From: Acidobacteriota bacterium
GTDB taxonomy: Bacteria; Acidobacteriota; Terriglobia; Bryobacterales; Bryobacteraceae
Length of the DNA stretch: 64,000 bases
Direction of reading: 5' to 3'
Assembly: GCA_026394055.1 (NCBI GenBank)
Contig: JAPKYZ010000063.1
Location: 1 to 64,000, forward strand
Under the pieces are notes generated by a model. The model made no database searches. It saw only the letters and a list, made by a program, of their open reading frames with translations, and was not told the origin of the DNA. Position numbers and translations under genes: made by a program. Positions 1 through 8,153 of this stretch are shown piece by piece (the stretch's first letter is position 1; each line of letters begins with the position of its first letter).

Positions 1-10
1 CCCCGGCACC

Positions 11-141
11 GGGATTCGGACTCCTGACCGTTGCTGGAGGCGGACCGGCGGCCGCGTCAAGGCAACCCTTCGGGCTCGCTCACGCTCGGCCTTGACCCAG
101 CCGCCGTTCCGCCCCCGACTCTGTTGAGGAGTCCGAATCCC
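11..141. repeat. Long imperfect palindrome (131 bp)
   Basis: The outer arms are a perfect 15-bp inverted repeat (11-25 and 127-141, gggattcggactcct and its complement). Inside it are a near-perfect GC-rich pair (about 39-51 with 101-113) and a perfect 8-bp pair (gtcaaggc at 56-63, gccttgac at 89-96), leaving a loop rich in gctcgctcacgctcggc. The whole segment can fold into one long hairpin. It lies downstream of the 3' end of glmU and next to insertion-sequence-like repeats. It does not have tRNA arms. A mobile-element end or a dispersed structured repeat is likely, but no family is recognised. Confidence 0.6.
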
Positions 142-182
142 GCCTCGCGAAGCTTGGTATTCTACGACCGAGCCAGCCTTGA

Positions 183-224
183 AAAGTGTTACCTATGTGA
201 TCGGGCTAAAGTGTTACCTATGTG
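183..224. repeat. Paired 17-bp direct repeats, insertion-sequence-end-like
   Basis: The 17-mer aaagtgttacctatgtg occurs twice, at 183-199 and 208-224, with a 25-bp period. Multiple short repeats of this kind are found at the ends of IS21- and IS481-like elements, and this reads like an orphan end because no transposase gene is visible here. Nothing protein-coding is supported in 1-361. The element may continue to the left of the window. Confidence 0.45.
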
Positions 225-361
225 GGCGGCCGGACACCCTCACCACGCGAAATCAGCGCGTGGAGGCGGTCAATCTCGACGCCGCAGGCTCTCCTGGTCT
301 GGTCAGCACGGTGCAGGATGGAAGAGGCCCCTCCTGCAAGTCGGGGCTCGGTCCCAGCGTT

Positions 362-1762
362 CTACCGCTCCCGGATCTTTTTCGCGTAGCCTTCCTTGTT
401 GGTCTGGTGGCTGCGGCCAAAGGCCAGCGCATCGGCCGGCACGTCTTTGGTGATCACGCTACCTGCCGCCACGTAGGCTGCATCGCCGATCTCGACCGGC
501 GCCACCAGCGTCGAGTTGGACCCGACAAACGCGCCCACACCCACCTTCGTCTTTGACTTCTTCTTGCCGTCGTAGTTGCAAGTGATCGTGCCCGCGCCGA
601 TGTTCGATTTGGCGCCGATGCTTGAATCACCCAGATAGGCCAGGTGCATCGACTTGGCGCCCGCGCCCAAGCGCGTCTTCTTTAGCTCGACAAAGTTTCC
701 GATGTGCGCGCCCGCTTCCACGTGGTTCTCCATGCGCAGTCGGGCATAGGGGCCGATGTGCGCGCCGGTCTCGATGACGGAAGTGCCCACCATCGAAAAC
801 GGGTGGATCTCGACACCGTCCGCGATCTGCGAATCCGCCACGATGGAGCACGCGCCGACATAGCAATCTTCGCCGATGGTCGTGTTTCCGAGCAGTTGCA
901 CAAACGGCCCAATGATCGTGTCGCGGCCCACCTGCACGGCGGCGTCGATGGTGACCGTTTCCGGCTTCTCGATCGTGACGCCCGCGAGCATCAGTTCGGT
1001 GGTCTTGCGCTCCCGGAGGATCCGGTCGACGATGGCCAGCTCGACGCGGCTGTTGATGCCCATCAGTTCACTCGGGTCGCTCACCCGCAACGTCGTCGCC
1101 CGATGCCCCGCGCGGCGCAGGATCTCGATCATGTCGGTGAGATAGTACTCGCCCGCCGGGTTGTTGGTGCCGATCTCGCCGATGTGCTTCCACAGCAGCG
1201 GAGCGTCAAAACAGTAGATGCCGGAGTTGATCTCTTCAATCTTCAACTGTTCAGGCGTGGCCGCCTTCTGCTCGACAATAGCCGCGATGTCGCCCGCTTC
1301 GTCCAGCACAATGCGGCCATAGCCGGTCGGATCAGCCAGCATGGTGGTGATCACCGTGGCGGCAGCGCCCGATTCATCGTGCCGCAAAAGCATTGCCCGG
1401 ATGGTCGCCTCACTCAACAGCGGCGTATCGCCATAGAGCACCACCAGCCGCCCGGGCAGGTGCGCCAGTTGAGCCTCACCCATGCGCAACGCGTGACCCG
1501 TGCCCTTTTGTTCGGTCTGCCGGAAGAAGCCCACGCCCAGCGGCGCCAGCACGCCTTCCACCGTCTCCGCCTGATGTCCGGTGACCGCAAAAATGCGGTC
1601 GGGGCTCGTGATCTTCAACGCGGAGTGGACCACGTTCTCCACCTGCGTACGTCCGCCCACCTTGTGGAGCACTTTAGCTTTCTTAGACCGCATGCGGGTG
1701 CCGAGCCCGGCGGCGAGAATGACAACTGTCAACGAAGAATCCATCACCTTCATTATCGGCAT
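362..1762 (-). CDS. glmU: Bifunctional GlmU: N-acetylglucosamine-1-phosphate uridyltransferase / glucosamine-1-phosphate N-acetyltransferase
   Basis: Cytoplasmic enzyme that acetylates glucosamine-1-phosphate and then couples it to UTP, giving UDP-GlcNAc for peptidoglycan and surface polysaccharide. The N-terminal pyrophosphorylase domain opens with the nucleotide-binding signature AAGLGTRMRSKKAKVLH. The C-terminal third is a left-handed beta-helix of hexapeptide repeats with the conserved NYDGKKKSKTKVG region and the usual end near SHQTNKEGYAKK. At 466 residues it is normal family length. Starts at 1762, 1753 and 1744 are all in frame; the last (MDSSLTVVILAAG) gives a more typical N-terminus, and no ribosome site decides the matter. 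It lies 39 nt downstream of the phospholipase gene on the same strand. Confidence 0.96.
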   Translation of the reverse strand: MPIMKVMDSSLTVVILAAGLGTRMRSKKAKVLHKVGGRTQVENVVHSALKITSPDRIFAVTGHQAETVEGVLAPLGVGFFRQTEQKGTGHALRMGEAQLAHLPGRLVVLYGDTPLLSEATIRAMLLRHDESGAAATVITTMLADPTGYGRIVLDEAGDIAAIVEQKAATPEQLKIEEINSGIYCFDAPLLWKHIGEIGTNNPAGEYYLTDMIEILRRAGHRATTLRVSDPSELMGINSRVELAIVDRILRERKTTELMLAGVTIEKPETVTIDAAVQVGRDTIIGPFVQLLGNTTIGEDCYVGACSIVADSQIADGVEIHPFSMVGTSVIETGAHIGPYARLRMENHVEAGAHIGNFVELKKTRLGAGAKSMHLAYLGDSSIGAKSNIGAGTITCNYDGKKKSKTKVGVGAFVGSNSTLVAPVEIGDAAYVAAGSVITKDVPADALAFGRSHQTNKEGYAKKIRER

Positions 1763-1801
1763 GGCTCTTCACAAGTCCATGACAATTTGCGCGGAAGGCC
1801 G

Positions 1802-3001
1802 CTACTGGCAGGCGGCTCGCACCACCGGGTTGCAGCGGGCGACACCGCCGCCCGGCAACTGGACCACATAAGGAGTGCCGTAGGAATTGCCCGGCCGGAA
1901 AAAGTCCGTTGACACCACCTGGGCGCCGCTCGAGAACGCGGCCTTGGCGCGCGACAGGTCATTGGCCTTCGCTTCATAGGTCTCAATGTCGGAGCGTGTG
2001 CGGACCAGATAGCCCGCCTGGACGAACTTCTGGATCTCTTCGGCGCGAACCACGGCGTTGTCGTACATCAGAAACGCCGCATGATCGTCCCCCGGCTCCG
2101 CCCGCAGAAACGCCACGCGTCCCTTCAACGACGCGTGACCCTCAAGGTAAGGCCCGGTGGAGGCGGTGCCATTGGCCGTGATCATCAGAAAGATCACCTT
2201 GCCGCGAGCGGCCTCGAGCGTCGGCCAGTTCTTCGCCAGCACCGCTTGCCGCAGCGTGTCATAGGTACCGCGCACATCATCGGGCGTGATCAACCGGTTC
2301 CGCCCCAGCACACTGAGAATCTCCGCGTCGAGTGCGTCAAAGGCCTTGGCATCAAACGGCGCCACTTGTGTTGCGCCCGGAAAGATGGGGATGGCTTGGC
2401 TTTTGGCCTCCAGCATGATGTAGAGCGGCACGTGCTGCGGGTGCGCCTCGCTCCAGGCCTTGATCTCCGCCAGACAGCCTTTGAAGGTCGGGCAGTGGCT
2501 GCGGAAATCGATGTCCGGTACGTGGAGCACCTTGAAGCCCGGCTGCTCCAGCCCCGCCATGTTGTGCGGCGCCAGGTCCTGGACGCCTTTGGCCCGCAAC
2601 GCGCGGTACCCCGCGGGGTCCACAAAGCGGCCACCCTCCGGGTCCGGATTGACGTCGATCTCCAGGCTCCGCAGCCCGGCGTTGAGCTGGGTGGTCAGGT
2701 CCGGGTGGTGGTAGTTTAAGGCCTCCGCGAAGGTGACTTCATTGGGGTGCTCTTCCTTGAACAGTGCCGCCTGCGCCGGTGGCATCTTGGCCGTGACGCC
2801 GGACATCAGCTTACCCAGAATCGGCTCGACGACGGCCAATAACTTCGGGTCCACCGGCTGCGCGTAACTGTTGTGGCTGCCTAAAACCTGAATCTCATTC
2901 AACTTGACGCCGCGCTTAGTCACAAACTCCGGCGCACCTTGGGCGTTCGCCCGGCTCCACGCCGACGCCGCCAACACGATCCCCATCAGTAATCTCATCA
3001 T
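1802..3001 (-). CDS. Secreted Ca2+-dependent phosphoinositide phospholipase C-like protein
   Basis: Predicted extracytoplasmic phosphodiesterase of the bacterial PI-PLC X-type TIM-barrel family (PF16670-like). A cleavable signal peptide (MMRLLMGIVLAASAWSRANA) precedes the mature protein. The motif LGSHNSYAQP near residues 41-50 carries the first catalytic histidine, and RSLEIDVNPDPEGG near 113-126 looks like the metal/substrate segment. The 399-residue length fits the family. The second methionine (2998) lies better placed behind a GAGG ribosome site than the first. The true substrate could be phosphoinositides or other phosphodiesters; the sequence cannot decide. It may be cotranscribed with glmU, though the two are not functionally linked. 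Confidence 0.85.
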   Translation of the reverse strand: MMRLLMGIVLAASAWSRANAQGAPEFVTKRGVKLNEIQVLGSHNSYAQPVDPKLLAVVEPILGKLMSGVTAKMPPAQAALFKEEHPNEVTFAEALNYHHPDLTTQLNAGLRSLEIDVNPDPEGGRFVDPAGYRALRAKGVQDLAPHNMAGLEQPGFKVLHVPDIDFRSHCPTFKGCLAEIKAWSEAHPQHVPLYIMLEAKSQAIPIFPGATQVAPFDAKAFDALDAEILSVLGRNRLITPDDVRGTYDTLRQAVLAKNWPTLEAARGKVIFLMITANGTASTGPYLEGHASLKGRVAFLRAEPGDDHAAFLMYDNAVVRAEEIQKFVQAGYLVRTRSDIETYEAKANDLSRAKAAFSSGAQVVSTDFFRPGNSYGTPYVVQLPGGGVARCNPVVRAACQ

Positions 3002-3142
3002 CCGCCTCGAAACGCCAGTTTAGGGCAAATGAGGATTCTGATCAGTCAATTCTTGATGACAGCGGTAAGTGCCTGCCGTTCAACGGCTCGGGCCTCGCTG
3101 CTCCGGGGTCAGCGCCCCATCGCCGGGCAATTGAGGACGGCG

Positions 3143-3460
3143 CTATTCCAGGCCCAGTGGCTTGGGCGGCGGCTTGGTGGGGTCGTCTTCCTTGGCCTTC
3201 TTGAACAGCTCGTCGAACTTGCGCGCCCGGATCTCTTCCGCGTTCCGGTGCTGCTCAAAAGACTTTTCAAACAGCTTGTCCCGCTTGGCGGATTCACCCT
3301 TCAACGCTTGGGCGGCCGCCGCCAGATCATCAATGGCCAGTTTCCGCGGCGGTTCCTCGTGCCGGATAACGGTCTCAAACTTTGGGTCGATCACCAGCTT
3401 CGCCTGACAGCATGGGCAGGTAACCGAAATTGTTGGAGCGCCGGGGGAACCTTTGGCCAT
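3143..3460 (-). CDS. Small zinc-ribbon protein with a charged helical tail
   Basis: A 105-residue protein. The N-terminus contains a CPCCQAKLVID motif typical of half a zinc ribbon; no second cysteine pair is present, so a lone metal site or dimeric site is possible. The rest (about 40-100) is strongly charged and predicted helical or coiled coil, ending in a proline-rich tail. Similar short CPCC proteins are common in Acidobacteriota as uncharacterised proteins. It is divergent from the ABC ATPase gene at 3487, with only 26 nt between them. No function is assigned. Confidence 0.7.
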   Translation of the reverse strand: MAKGSPGAPTISVTCPCCQAKLVIDPKFETVIRHEEPPRKLAIDDLAAAAQALKGESAKRDKLFEKSFEQHRNAEEIRARKFDELFKKAKEDDPTKPPPKPLGLE

Positions 3461-3486
3461 GGAAAAATCGTACCATCCAGAGAACT

Positions 3487-4359
3487 ATGGAACTGCGTGT
3501 AACCGGGCTTTCGAAAACCTACGGCAATGGCGTCAAGGCGTTGGACAATGTTTCGCTCACCGTGCCGCAAGGGATGTATGGTCTGTTGGGGCAGAACGGG
3601 GCGGGCAAATCTACCTTGATGCGGACCATCGCCACCCTGCAGGAGGCCGATTCCGGCGACGTGCACCTGGGCGACACCGACGTCCTGAAAGACAAGGAGG
3701 GCGTTCGCCGTCAGCTCGGCTACCTGCCGCAGGATTTCGGCGTCTACCCGCGCATCTCCGCGGCCGACATGCTGGACCACCTGGCCCTGTTGAAAGGGCT
3801 GGCCAACGCCAAACAACGCAAGGAAGTCGTGGAGGCGATGCTGAATCGGGTGAATCTGTTTCAGCACCGCAAAAAGGCGCTCGCCAGTTTCTCGGGCGGC
3901 ATGCGGCAGCGGTTTGGCATCGCCCAGGCGCTGATCGGCAACCCCAAGCTACTAATCGTCGATGAGCCCACGGCTGGTCTCGACCCCGGTGAACGCAACC
4001 GTTTCTACAACCTGCTGGCCGAAGTGGGCGAGAACGTCATCGTCATTCTCTCGACCCACATCGTGGAAGACGTGATGGAGCTCTGCCGCAAGATGGCCAT
4101 CATTCATCAAGGCCGCGTGCTCTACGAGGGTGCGCCCGATGATGCGGTGAATGCGCTCGACGGCCGCATCTGGGAGCGGCGCATTCCCAAGGCCGAAGCC
4201 GGCGCCTATGCCGAGCGGCACAAAGTGATCTCGTCCAAGATGGTGGCCGGCCAGCCGCTGATCCACGTCTTTGCGGAGCAGGCCCCCGAAGACGGCTTCG
4301 AGCCCGCCAAGCCGGACTTGGAAGATGTGTTCTTTTCCAAGATCGCCGGGTTGAACTAG
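3487..4359 (+). CDS. ABC transporter ATP-binding protein
   Basis: A 290-residue ATPase subunit partnering the permease-peptidase encoded 11 nt downstream. Visible motifs are Walker A GQNGAGKST, signature SGGMRQR, Walker B LLIVDEPTAGLDP and the H-loop STHIVED. It belongs to the ABC-2 type exporter group (CcmA-like), with a C-terminal extension of about 80 residues after the ATPase core, as in exporters with large permeases. The reading frame is open 57 nt further upstream, but MELRVTGLSKTYG at 3487 is the natural family start. The transported substrate is unknown. Confidence 0.93.
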   Translation: MELRVTGLSKTYGNGVKALDNVSLTVPQGMYGLLGQNGAGKSTLMRTIATLQEADSGDVHLGDTDVLKDKEGVRRQLGYLPQDFGVYPRISAADMLDHLALLKGLANAKQRKEVVEAMLNRVNLFQHRKKALASFSGGMRQRFGIAQALIGNPKLLIVDEPTAGLDPGERNRFYNLLAEVGENVIVILSTHIVEDVMELCRKMAIIHQGRVLYEGAPDDAVNALDGRIWERRIPKAEAGAYAERHKVISSKMVAGQPLIHVFAEQAPEDGFEPAKPDLEDVFFSKIAGLN

Positions 4360-4370
4360 GAGCTTCGACT

Positions 4371-7300
4371 ATGTTTCTAGAGTTCCTCAGTTTCGAGCTG
4401 CGCTACTGGCTGCGCGGCATGATGGTGTGGGTCTTTCTGGTCATCATCGGCTTGATGATCTTCGGCGCCACCAGCTCCGACGTCATCACCGTTGGCGGCG
4501 CCATGCAGAACACTCACCGCAACGCCCCTTGGGTGATCCAGAACTTCTATTCGTTCATGGCCGTGCTGACCCTGTTGATGACCACCGCCTTCGTCAACTC
4601 GGCCGCCTCGCGCGACTTCGCCTATGGCACCAGCGGCATGCTCTTCACGACGCCGCTCAGCAAGCGCGACTATGTGTTCGGCCGCTACCTGGGTTCGGCG
4701 CTGGTGGCCGTGATCCCGATGATGGGCACCAGCCTGGGCATCATCATCGCGCGCTTCATGCCCTGGGTGGACCCGGAGCGGTTCGGCCCCATTGATTGGG
4801 CCGCGCACTTGAAGGGCATCCTCGTCTTCGCCCTGCCCAACACGCTGTTCGGTGCGGCGGTGGTGTTCACCATTGCGGTGCTGACGCGCAGCACTATCGC
4901 CAGCTTCCTGGGGTCGCTGGTGTTACTTGTCGCCTCGGCGCTGTCGGACACGCTGACACAAGATCTCGATAACGAAGTGCTGGCCGCGATGATCGACCCG
5001 TTTGGCTCTCGCGCCTTCACCCTGATGACCAAGTATTGGACCGTGGCCGACAAGAACAACCTGTCACTCGGGTTTGAAGGATTGGTGCTGTGGAACCGGT
5101 TGCTGTGGATGGGCGTGACGGTGGCGATCCTGGCGTTCGCCTACTCGCGCTTCAGCTTTGCCGACCGCAACAAGAAGGGCAAGCAGAAGGAAGAGGATGA
5201 GCCCGCTTCCACCATGCCGGTCACCGTTCCGGTGGTGGAAGGTTCCCGGGGCTTCGCCGCAGACTGGGCTGCTTTCCGGGGTGCGCTCGACTTTGAGTTT
5301 TGGGGCCTGGTGAAGACCACTTCGTTCATCGTCATCCTGGTGGCCGCTCTGTTGAACTGCCTGCCGAACCTGTTGCTGTCCGCGACCGAAAGCTACGGCA
5401 ACAGCAGCTACCCGGTCACCTACTGGATTGTCACGCTGGTGCAGGGCACGCTCTACGCCTTCTTGATCGCCATGATCACTTACTACGCCGGGGTGCTGGT
5501 GTGGCGGGAACGCGATGCCAAGATGGACGAGATTGAGGACTGCACGCCGCGCGCCAACTGGATCCAGTACGCGGCCAAGTTCGGTGCCCTGATGGGGTCG
5601 CTGGTGTTGATTCAGACGCTGGTCATGTTGGTCGGCATTGGTGTGCAGACCTACCACGGCTACACGCGCTATCAGCTGGATCTCTATCTGACGGAGCTGT
5701 TCTTTGCCGACTTCTCGTTGCTCGTGTTCATGGCGGTGCTGGCGTTCTTTGTGCACGTCATCTCGCCCAACAAATACGCGGGCTACTTCGGCTTTATCGG
5801 CTTCCTGATCGCCAATGCGTTTATCTGGCGGCCGCTGAACGTAGCGACGCGGCTGGTGCGGTACGGCTCACGGCCGGAATACTCGTACTCCGACATGTTC
5901 GGGTTTGCGCCGTATCGTGAGGCTTGGTTGTGGTTCACGCTTTACTGGGGCCTCTTCGCGCTGCTGGTGATCGCGGCCAGCATCCTGCTATGGCCGCGCG
6001 GCAAGGAGACCAGCCTGGCCAAGCGCTTTGCGGAAGTGCGGCTCCGCTGGCACGGGTCCACTCGGGTGGTGGTGTCAGGCATCGGCGTCGCCTTTTTGGC
6101 GGTGCTGGGCTGGCTCAGCTACAACACGCTGATCTTGAATAAAGTGGTGGGTCCCGATACCGCGCTGGACCGCCAAGCCGAATACGAAAAGAACTACAAG
6201 AAGCTGGCCGCCGCCCCGCAACCGCGCGTCACGGCCGTGAAGTACCAGATCGATCTGCAGCCCGAGACCCGTCACATGACGATGAAGGGTCAGCAGACCA
6301 TCATCAACCAGAGCAAACAGCCGATCTCCCAGGTCTACCTGAACCTGGAATCGGAGTTCGACTACACCGTCGCAATTGACGGCGGCCAACTGGAGAAACA
6401 GGATCAGCCGCTGCTGTTCCAAACCTACAAGCTCACCCCGCCCATGCAACCGGGCGAGACGCGCCAGATGCGCTTTACGGTGACGCTGGCCCCGAAGGGC
6501 ATTCCGAATAGTGTGCGCTTCGTGCAGATCGCCCAGAACGGCACCTTCTTCAACAACGGCATCGCGCCGCAGATCGGCTACCAGACTGATCGTGAGCTTG
6601 ATGACCGCAATGACCGCAAAAAGCGCGGCCTGCCCGAAAAGGACCTGATGCCCGCGCTCGAACGCAACTGCACGGAGCATTGCATGAACACGTACCTCTC
6701 CAACAGCTCAGACTGGGTGAGCGTGGAGACGGTGATGTCGACCTCGCCCGATCAGATCGCCGTCGCGCCCGGTACGCTGCAGCGCGAATGGATGGAGAAT
6801 GGGCGGCGGTACTTTGAGTACAAGCTCGACAAGAACTCGATGAACTTCTACGCCTTCGCCTCGGCCCGGTATGAGGTGGCGCGTGAGGACATCAACGGCA
6901 TCAAGGCCGAGGTCTACTGGCACAAGGACCATCCCTGGAACATCGAGAAGATGCGCAAGTCCATCCGCAATTCGCTCGACTACTACACCAAGAACTTCGG
7001 GCCGTACTATCACAAGCAGGTCCGCATCCTTGAGTTCCCGCGCGTGGCCAGCTTCGCGCAGGCCTTCCCGGGCACCATGCCCTATTCGGAATCGATCGGC
7101 TTCATCGCCAAGCTGGACAAGCCGGATTCGATCGACTTTGTGCACTACGTCGTCGCGCACGAGATCGGCCACCAGTGGTGGGCTCACCAGGTGGTGGGCG
7201 CCAACATGCAGGGAGCGACCTTGCTGTCAGAAACGCTGGCCCAGTACTCCGCGCTGATGGTGATGGAGAAGGAGTACGGCCGCGACATGATGCGCAAGTT

Positions 7301-7946
7301 CATGGAGTACGAGATGGACCGCTACCTGCGTGCCCGTGGCGCGGAGCGGCTGAAGGAGCGCCCGCTGATCAACGTGGAAGCGCAGCAAGGCTATATCCAC
7401 TACCAGAAGGGCTCGGCGGCGATGTACTACCTGAAGGAGATGATCGGCGAAGAGGCCGTCAACCGCGCGCTGCGCAAGGTGGTGGAGAAGTACGCTTACG
7501 CCGAACCGCCCTATCCCACGGCCCACGTGCTGGTGGACGCGCTCCGCGAAGAGACGCCGGAGAATCTGCGGTACCTGATCAAGGACTTGTTTGAGGACAT
7601 GACCTTGTTCGGCAACCGGACGCTCGAAGCCAAGGCCGCCAAACGCGCCGACGGCAAGTTCGACGTCACCATCGATGTCGAAACCAAGAAGTTCAAGGCC
7701 GACGACAAGGGCAACGAAGTGGAGGTGGCCGTCGCGGACTACATCGACATCGGCGCCTTTGCGAAGCCCGATAAAGACAAGAAATACGGCAAGACCCTCT
7801 ACCGCCAGCGCCTGCTCATGAAGTCCGGCAGGGCGCAGTATAGGTTCGTCACCGACGAGCTCCCCGAAAAAGCCGGCATCGACCCGTTCCGCATGCTCGT
7901 AGACCGGGTGCCGGATGACAATCTGAAGAAGGTGAGTGGGAGTTAA
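4371..7946 (+). CDS. ABC-2 type permease fused to an M1-family (gluzincin) aminopeptidase-like domain
   Basis: A 1191-residue fusion. Residues 1-600 hold two sets of transmembrane helices of the ABC-2 permease kind (for example around 15-35, 60-80, 105-125, 145-195, 315-335, 355-375, 400-425, 440-490, 520-545, 565-585). Residues from about 620 onward form a periplasmic M1-like region with zinc motif HEIGH (His930, Glu931, His934) and the third ligand Glu in LLSETLAQYSALM about 20 residues later. The ATPase is supplied by the preceding gene. Such fusions are known in Bacteroidota and Acidobacteriota, but their substrates are not established; coupled peptide processing and transport is a reasonable inference. 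A repeat element follows the stop codon within 4 nt. Confidence 0.92.
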   Translation: MFLEFLSFELRYWLRGMMVWVFLVIIGLMIFGATSSDVITVGGAMQNTHRNAPWVIQNFYSFMAVLTLLMTTAFVNSAASRDFAYGTSGMLFTTPLSKRDYVFGRYLGSALVAVIPMMGTSLGIIIARFMPWVDPERFGPIDWAAHLKGILVFALPNTLFGAAVVFTIAVLTRSTIASFLGSLVLLVASALSDTLTQDLDNEVLAAMIDPFGSRAFTLMTKYWTVADKNNLSLGFEGLVLWNRLLWMGVTVAILAFAYSRFSFADRNKKGKQKEEDEPASTMPVTVPVVEGSRGFAADWAAFRGALDFEFWGLVKTTSFIVILVAALLNCLPNLLLSATESYGNSSYPVTYWIVTLVQGTLYAFLIAMITYYAGVLVWRERDAKMDEIEDCTPRANWIQYAAKFGALMGSLVLIQTLVMLVGIGVQTYHGYTRYQLDLYLTELFFADFSLLVFMAVLAFFVHVISPNKYAGYFGFIGFLIANAFIWRPLNVATRLVRYGSRPEYSYSDMFGFAPYREAWLWFTLYWGLFALLVIAASILLWPRGKETSLAKRFAEVRLRWHGSTRVVVSGIGVAFLAVLGWLSYNTLILNKVVGPDTALDRQAEYEKNYKKLAAAPQPRVTAVKYQIDLQPETRHMTMKGQQTIINQSKQPISQVYLNLESEFDYTVAIDGGQLEKQDQPLLFQTYKLTPPMQPGETRQMRFTVTLAPKGIPNSVRFVQIAQNGTFFNNGIAPQIGYQTDRELDDRNDRKKRGLPEKDLMPALERNCTEHCMNTYLSNSSDWVSVETVMSTSPDQIAVAPGTLQREWMENGRRYFEYKLDKNSMNFYAFASARYEVAREDINGIKAEVYWHKDHPWNIEKMRKSIRNSLDYYTKNFGPYYHKQVRILEFPRVASFAQAFPGTMPYSESIGFIAKLDKPDSIDFVHYVVAHEIGHQWWAHQVVGANMQGATLLSETLAQYSALMVMEKEYGRDMMRKFMEYEMDRYLRARGAERLKERPLINVEAQQGYIHYQKGSAAMYYLKEMIGEEAVNRALRKVVEKYAYAEPPYPTAHVLVDALREETPENLRYLIKDLFEDMTLFGNRTLEAKAAKRADGKFDVTIDVETKKFKADDKGNEVEVAVADYIDIGAFAKPDKDKKYGKTLYRQRLLMKSGRAQYRFVTDELPEKAGIDPFRMLVDRVPDDNLKKVSGS

Positions 7947-7949
7947 ACC

Positions 7950-8152
7950 CAGCCCCATGCGTGAGCTTGGGGCTTCTGCGGGTCCGCGAAAGCCCTAAGC
8001 TGACCATGAGCGGCTCATTTTCGCGCTCTCGAAAAAGCCCCAAGCTGACGCATGAGCGGCTAATTTTCGCGCTCTCGAAAAAGCCCCCAAGCTGACCATG
8101 AGCGGCTAATTTTCGCGTTCTCGAAAAAGCCCCAAGCTGACGCATGGGGCTG
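7950..8152. repeat. Inverted-repeat element with an internal 46-bp tandem array
   Basis: The outer arms are an inverted repeat of 26 bp (7950-7975 and 8127-8152, cagccccatgcgtgagcttg and onward). The right arm motif is repeated in tandem: copies begin near 7990, 8035, 8081 and 8127 (period 45-46 bp), each followed by ttttcgcgctctcgaaaa, itself a small hairpin. The same arms occur at 37332-37407, there without the array. The element fills the space between two convergent genes, where it could act as a two-way terminator. An ORF can be read through it on the minus strand but is a by-product of the repeat. Confidence 0.85.
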
Positions 8153-8153
8153 A

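Noticed and set aside
127-145. Possible tRNA T-arm (gtccgaatcc)
   Set aside because: It is one arm of the long palindrome; acceptor and anticodon arms cannot be formed.
704-1912. 402-codon plus-strand ORF opposite glmU
   Set aside because: Shadow of glmU, rich in His/Arg/Val as expected of an antisense frame.
7849-8145. Minus-strand ORF of 98 codons across the tandem repeat array
   Set aside because: Its internal repeats are simply the translated 46-bp array, and its frame overlaps the end of the permease-peptidase gene.
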